Shown: piece by piece, positions 5,746-8,384 of the stretch
Numbering within the stretch: position 1 is the first letter of the stretch
Layout of the letters: the number at the start of each line of letters is the position of its first letter
Source: a bacterium
GTDB lineage: Bacteria; Chloroflexota; Dormibacteria; Aeolococcales; Bog-877
Reading direction: 5' to 3'
Assembly: GCA_021798435.1 (NCBI GenBank)
Contig: JAJZGN010000081.1
Coordinates: 1-8,384 of the forward strand
DNA: 8,384 nt
Notes under the pieces: generated by a model
Databases searched by the model: none
Told to the model about the DNA's origin: nothing
Seen by the model: only the letters and a program-made list of their open reading frames with translations
Program-made: the position numbers and the translations under genes

Positions 5746-7407
5746 TCACTCCGCGGAGATGATGTATGGGTAGAGCGCCTGCCCCCCGTCGTGGGACTCC
5801 ACCTCCAACTCCGGGAACCGCCCCTTGATCGCCAGCTCCAGACGGCGGGAGGCGGCAGCGTCCACGCCCGCCCCGCGATAGATCGTCACCACCTCCAGCC
5901 TCTCGCCCCCCAGCCCCACCAGCGCGGCTCCGACCACCTCCTCGGCCTCGGCCCCCGCAGCCGCCACCTCTCCGTCGACCACGGCGATGGTGTCGCCCCG
6001 GGCGATCGCCCCGCCGGGGTACTGGCTGGGACGCACCGCGGTGGTCACTTCGATGCAATGGACGTCGGCCATCGCCCGCTTCATCCGCTTGCGATTGACC
6101 TCCAAGCCCACCTCCGGGTCGAAGGCCAGCAGGGCCGCGATGCCCTGGGGAAGGTTGCGCGATGGGACCACCGCGACCTGGCTTCTGCTGACCCTGGCCG
6201 CCTGCTCCGCCGCCAGCACGAGGTTGGGGTTGTTGGGCAGGAGCAGGACCTCGGAGCAGCGCGCCTCCCCGATCGCCCGCAGCAGCTCCTCGATGGCGGG
6301 ATTCCGCCCCTGCCCACCCTCCACCACCGCTGCCGCTCCGAGCCCCAGAAGGAGCTGGTGGAAGCCGAACCCCGGGGCCAGGACCACCACCCCGCGACTC
6401 CCCACCCGGGCCTCCGGGCGACCTCCGGCGCGAGCCCGGGCCTCTTGGTGCTGGCGGGTCATGTCCTCCACCTTCAGCCTCTCAATGCGACCGAGCTCCG
6501 CGGCCCGGGTGAGCAGCTGCCAGGGCTCCGCGGTGTGGATGTGAACGTGCAGCAGACCCGGGTCCCCCACCACGAGGGCCGAGTCGTCCTCGTCCTGTTC
6601 CCCCTCAAGCCGCTGGCGGACCTCCATCGCTCCGAGTTCGGATCCCACCAGGCTGAACTCAGTGCAGTAGCCGAAACCCTGATCTGGGGCGGTGACCGCC
6701 AGCACTCCGGGCCGATGGCCGTCCCGCCGCGCGGCCACCGCGTCCGGCTCCTGCAAGGATCCCGCACCCGACATCTCCTCGGCCAGGGCGGTGAGGATGA
6801 CGGCGGCGCCAAAGCCCCCGGCGTCGACCACCCCGGCCCGGCGCAGCACCTCCAGCTGGCTGCGACTGCGCTCGACGGCATCCCAGGCTTCCGCGGCGGA
6901 GGCCTGCAGTACCTCCGCCAGGGAGGACCCGGAGGATGCGGCGGCAGCGGCCGCCTCGGAGGCGTCCCGCACCACCGAGAGGATCGTGCCCTCCACCGGT
7001 CGCTTCACCGCCCGGTAGGCCGCGGCGCTCCCCTCCTTGAGGGAGGCTGCCAATTCGCCAGCGCCGATCTCCGCCTTGCCGCCGAGCCCTTCGGCCACGC
7101 CGCGGAGAATCTGCGAGAGGATCACGCCTGAGTTGCCACGGGCTCCCATCAGAGCGCCGTGGGCGACTGCGGCCGCCACCTCCCCGGCCTTGGGATCCGG
7201 CCCCAGGTTCTCGGCCTCAGCCAGCGCCGCCTGCAGGGTCAGGTGCATGTTGGTGCCGGTGTCTCCGTCCGGCACCGGGAAGACATTGAGGTCGTTGATC
7301 CGGTCTCGCTGCTCGGCGAGCCGCGCCAGGGCCGAGCGCAACCCGCGCCTGAGCCCCCGGCCCAGCACCACCGCCGGAACCGGCGGCGAGACTTCAGGGG
7401 CCGCCAT
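5746..7407 (-). CDS. fakA: DAK2/DhaL-domain fatty acid kinase subunit (FakA/YloV-like)
   Basis: ATP-dependent kinase that phosphorylates FakB-bound fatty acids for incorporation into phospholipid. At 553 residues it matches the family (about 550). The N-terminal DhaL domain carries NVFPVPDGDTGTNM (41-54), whose aspartates (Asp47, Asp49) bind Mg-ATP, then GALMGARGNSGVILSQILRG (84-103) and GVVDAGGFG (192-200). The middle domain shows GYCTEF (Cys248) and LLHVHIHT (His287/289/291), resembling the reported metal-binding Cys/His cluster of FakA. The C-terminal DegV-like domain contains LLLPNNPN (388-395), VVPSRNLPQGIAALLAFDP (413-431) and a YRG motif near 510. The ATG is 14 nt inside the preceding gene's 3' end and lacks a clear Shine-Dalgarno, suggesting coupled translation. 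The gene ends three bases before the preferred degV start. In many genomes this protein is annotated only as DAK2 domain-containing. Confidence 0.95.
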   Translation of the reverse strand: MAAPEVSPPVPAVVLGRGLRRGLRSALARLAEQRDRINDLNVFPVPDGDTGTNMHLTLQAALAEAENLGPDPKAGEVAAAVAHGALMGARGNSGVILSQILRGVAEGLGGKAEIGAGELAASLKEGSAAAYRAVKRPVEGTILSVVRDASEAAAAAASSGSSLAEVLQASAAEAWDAVERSRSQLEVLRRAGVVDAGGFGAAVILTALAEEMSGAGSLQEPDAVAARRDGHRPGVLAVTAPDQGFGYCTEFSLVGSELGAMEVRQRLEGEQDEDDSALVVGDPGLLHVHIHTAEPWQLLTRAAELGRIERLKVEDMTRQHQEARARAGGRPEARVGSRGVVVLAPGFGFHQLLLGLGAAAVVEGGQGRNPAIEELLRAIGEARCSEVLLLPNNPNLVLAAEQAARVSRSQVAVVPSRNLPQGIAALLAFDPEVGLEVNRKRMKRAMADVHCIEVTTAVRPSQYPGGAIARGDTIAVVDGEVAAAGAEAEEVVGAALVGLGGERLEVVTIYRGAGVDAAASRRLELAIKGRFPELEVESHDGGQALYPYIISAE

Positions 7408-7780
7408 CGGCTCGCTCGGGCAGGCGCAGGCCCTGGACGTTGATGTCGACGCTGAGGACCGCCAGGCCCAGGTGGTGCTCCAGGCTGTAGGCGACCGAAC
7501 TCATGAGGTTGTGAGCCACCTCCAGGATGCGCACCCCGTGTTCCACCACCACATAGAGCTCAACCCGGATGCCCCGGTCCTCGATACGCAGGTCGATGCC
7601 CCTCTCGAAGGCGTCGCGGTTAAGAAGCTCGGCCAGCCCGTCCCGCAAGCCGCGATCGGCCATCCCCGCGACCCCGTAGCACTCCTCGGCGGCCCTGGCC
7701 GCCAGCGCCGCCACCACCCGCGGCGAGACCTCGACCGTGCCGAGGGGGTGGGTCTGGACCAACGGTCGTGCTCCGGGCAT
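7394..7780 (-). CDS. Asp23/Gls24 (YloU) family protein
   Basis: A 128-residue small alpha/beta protein. LGTVEVSPRVVAALAARAAEECYGVAGMADRG (13-44) is the recognisable Asp23 pattern (G.V.IS..V...IA..A..E..GV.G). It is followed by alternating strands (GIDLRIEDRGIRVELYVVVEHG) and a closing VLSVDINVQGLRLP. There is no signal peptide or membrane segment. Family members include envelope-stress-associated Asp23 of staphylococci and YloU of Bacillus, which is encoded directly before yloV, the fakA homologue. The same pairing is seen here with a 14-nt overlap. The ATG at 7780-7778 has AGAGGA upstream (GGGGGAAGAGGACTC before ATG). The open frame extends further upstream to 7894, but that stretch is Pro/Arg-rich and unlike the family. 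The biochemical role is not established. It appears to be the first gene of the minus-strand cluster. Confidence 0.9.
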   Translation of the reverse strand: MPGARPLVQTHPLGTVEVSPRVVAALAARAAEECYGVAGMADRGLRDGLAELLNRDAFERGIDLRIEDRGIRVELYVVVEHGVRILEVAHNLMSSVAYSLEHHLGLAVLSVDINVQGLRLPERADGGP

Positions 7781-7905
7781 GAGTCCTCTTCCCCCGCGTT
7801 GCGATCCGGCCCCTGGCCGCTCGCGGCTGGTAGACTGCGGCGGAATGATACTTCGGGGCCGCCCGCCGGCCGGGCCCCGGCACTTAGCCTTCAACTGAGG
7901 TCGCC
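7781..7905. promoter_or_regulatory. Divergent intergenic region between asp23-like gene and rpmB
   Basis: These 125 bases separate the start codons of two divergent genes, so they should hold promoters for both the long minus-strand cluster and rpmB. It contains the most AT-rich stretch nearby, GGAATGATACTT (7842-7853). Candidate -10 elements are TATCAT on the minus strand (7850-7845) and TAGACT on the plus strand (7831-7836). I find no convincing -35 hexamer at 17 nt from either, so exact promoters are unproven. A Shine-Dalgarno for rpmB (TGAGGT) lies at 7896-7901, and one for the asp23-like gene (GAGGA on the minus strand) at about 7784-7788. Confidence 0.5.
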
Positions 7906-8097
7906 ATGGCCAAGCGGTGCGAGATCTGCGGCAAGGGTCCGGTCGCAGGCAACAACGTCAGCCACTCCAAGGTCCACACCAGGCGGCGATTCATGCCCAA
8001 CCTGGTGAACGCCCGCGTGGCTCCGAGGGGCGGCGGGATGGCGAGGCGGATGCGGGTCTGCACCCGCTGCCTGCGCACCAGCATCAAGTCGGCCTAG
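7906..8097 (+). CDS. rpmB: 50S ribosomal protein bL28 (zinc-binding form)
   Basis: A 63-residue large-subunit ribosomal protein. It starts MAKRCEICGKGPVAGNNVSH, the family signature, and continues with a basic core (HTRRRFMPNL) and the C-terminal RVCTRCLRTSIKSA. Cys5/Cys8 and Cys52/Cys55 form two CxxC pairs, the C+ form expected to bind zinc. The ATG has a good Shine-Dalgarno (GAGGT, 5 nt upstream) and the stop is TAG at 8095-8097. It is the only plus-strand gene recognised and diverges from the asp23-like gene, as is common for rpmB in high-GC Gram-positive relatives. A terminator-like hairpin lies about 60 nt downstream, so it is probably transcribed alone. Confidence 0.97.
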   Translation: MAKRCEICGKGPVAGNNVSHSKVHTRRRFMPNLVNARVAPRGGGMARRMRVCTRCLRTSIKSA

Positions 8098-8158
8098 GCC
8101 TCCGATCGGCGGGTGCCCCGGGGCCCACCCGACTCCACGTCCGAAAGCACTGCCCCTT

Positions 8159-8185
8159 CCTTGAGGCTCGCCTCAAGGCCGTTTT
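8159..8185 (+). terminator. Candidate intrinsic terminator after rpmB
   Basis: CCTTGAGG and CCTCAAGG form a perfect 8-bp stem with a CTCG tetraloop (8159-8178). The DNA inverted repeat is 9 bp per arm around a 2-nt centre. Four Ts follow at 8182-8185 after CCG. The stem is solid, but the T-tract is short and offset by three bases, so termination may be weak or factor-assisted. The symmetry would also allow some stop function on the minus strand for a gene arriving from the right, although no T-run follows on that side. Confidence 0.55.
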
Positions 8186-8264
8186 CGGGGTGGCCAGACG
8201 ATCCGCACGGCGTCATTGGCGATCATGGTGGGTCGGGACCGGCGCCGGCGGCGGCCTGAGGCCC

Positions 8265-8296
8265 GGCTCGCTCCGCGTCTCGAGGAGGCTCGCTCC
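8265..8296. repeat. 10-bp direct repeat, 22-bp period
   Basis: GGCTCGCTCC occurs at 8265-8274 and again at 8287-8296, separated by 12 bp. A related GAGGCTCGC also appears at 8163-8171, within the terminator-like hairpin, and at 8285-8293. Two copies are too few to call an operator or an array; chance is plausible in DNA this GC-rich. Confidence 0.4.
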
Positions 8297-8384
8297 AGTG
8301 CAGGCCCGGACCGGGCCGGGGCCCGGGCGAAAGCTGTCCTCCCAAGGTGGCGCGGCGCGCTCCAGCCGGCGGGAGTGCTCCCTC

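Larger units (their letters stand above)
8098..8384. other. GC-rich tail with no recognisable gene
   Basis: This stretch of 287 bases after rpmB contains a weak 6-bp stem CGGGTG/CACCCG (8110-8131), the terminator-like hairpin (8159-8178), a 10-bp direct repeat GGCTCGCTCC (8265-8274 and 8287-8296), and a near-perfect palindrome GGCCCGG-A-CCGGGCC (8303-8317). Frames are open to the right edge on both strands: plus from an ATG at 8225 without a ribosome site, and minus ending at TGA 8175-8173. Both read Arg/Ala/Pro-rich translations I do not recognise, as expected by chance at this GC. I cannot exclude that the minus frame is the 3' end of a gene starting outside the window. Confidence 0.5.

Noticed and set aside
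5750..6058. Upstream extension of degV into fakA
   Set aside because: The extension is Gly/Arg-rich shadow of fakA; DegV homology starts at MAVRIVTDST.
5791..7131. 446-codon plus-strand open frame antisense to fakA
   Set aside because: It is a shadow of the FakA-like gene, whose family motifs run along the full minus-strand frame.
7781..7894. Upstream extension of the asp23-like gene
   Set aside because: It is Pro/Arg-rich, unlike the family, and would cover the divergent promoter region; the start at 7780 has a ribosome site.
8200..8384. Structured RNA such as RNase P or SRP RNA in the tail
   Set aside because: I found none of the conserved cores (for example GAGGAAAGTC of RNase P or the GGTCAGG...GGAAGNAGC SRP domain) on either strand.
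1..8384. CRISPR array, insertion sequence, tRNA genes, prophage or defence genes
   Set aside because: There are no regularly spaced repeats, transposase motifs, tRNA-like cloverleafs or defence domains; the gene content is conserved housekeeping.

Overview
This is a high-GC (about 70% by eye) bacterial chromosomal window holding a compact housekeeping gene cluster. Nine genes lie on the minus strand: asp23/yloU-like, fakA-like (DAK2/DhaL), degV/fakB-like, recG, rsmD, coaD, a SepIVA/DivIVA-like coiled-coil gene, rpmF and fabD (cut by the left edge). One gene, rpmB, is on the plus strand and diverges from the head of the cluster. The order rpmB <> asp23 - dak - (degV) - recG - rsmD - coaD - sepIVA-like - rpmF is, from memory, the arrangement seen in Actinomycetota and related Terrabacteria. 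With the GC content, the four-cysteine forms of bL28 and bL32, and the SepIVA-like gene, it points to an actinobacterial or neighbouring high-GC lineage (deep Actinomycetota, Chloroflexota or Candidatus Dormibacterota). I cannot place it more precisely by eye.

Layout, left to right. 1-831: fabD, 277 codons, C-terminus missing. 853-1029: rpmF. 1059-1586: SepIVA-like. 1583-2095: coaD. 2092-2775: rsmD. 2806 to about 4929: recG. 4889-5743: degV/fakB-like. 5746-7407: fakA-like. 7394-7780: Asp23-like. 7781-7905: divergent intergenic region. 7906-8097: rpmB. 8098-8384: GC-rich non-coding or undetermined tail with a terminator-like hairpin.

The minus-strand genes are packed with 4-nt stop/start overlaps (coaD/SepIVA-like and rsmD/coaD), other short overlaps, or gaps of 30 nt or less. 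They probably form one transcription unit read from about 7.85 kb to beyond base 1. The functions mix translation (bL32, bL28, 16S rRNA methylation), genome maintenance (RecG), CoA synthesis (CoaD), fatty-acid activation (FakA plus DegV/FakB) and fatty-acid synthesis (FabD). Lipid and acyl metabolism is the recurring thread: FakA/FakB make acyl-phosphate, CoaD makes the CoA precursor, and FabD loads malonate onto ACP.

I saw no mobile element, CRISPR array, toxin-antitoxin or defence genes, tRNA or rRNA, and nothing that looks like an undescribed system. The points worth a second look are modest: the SepIVA-like gene, the direct rpmF-fabD junction without DUF177 or plsX, the forced TTG start of recG inside degV, divergent conserved motifs in RsmD and RecG, a run of nine Gs at the fabD start, and small repeats in the tail.
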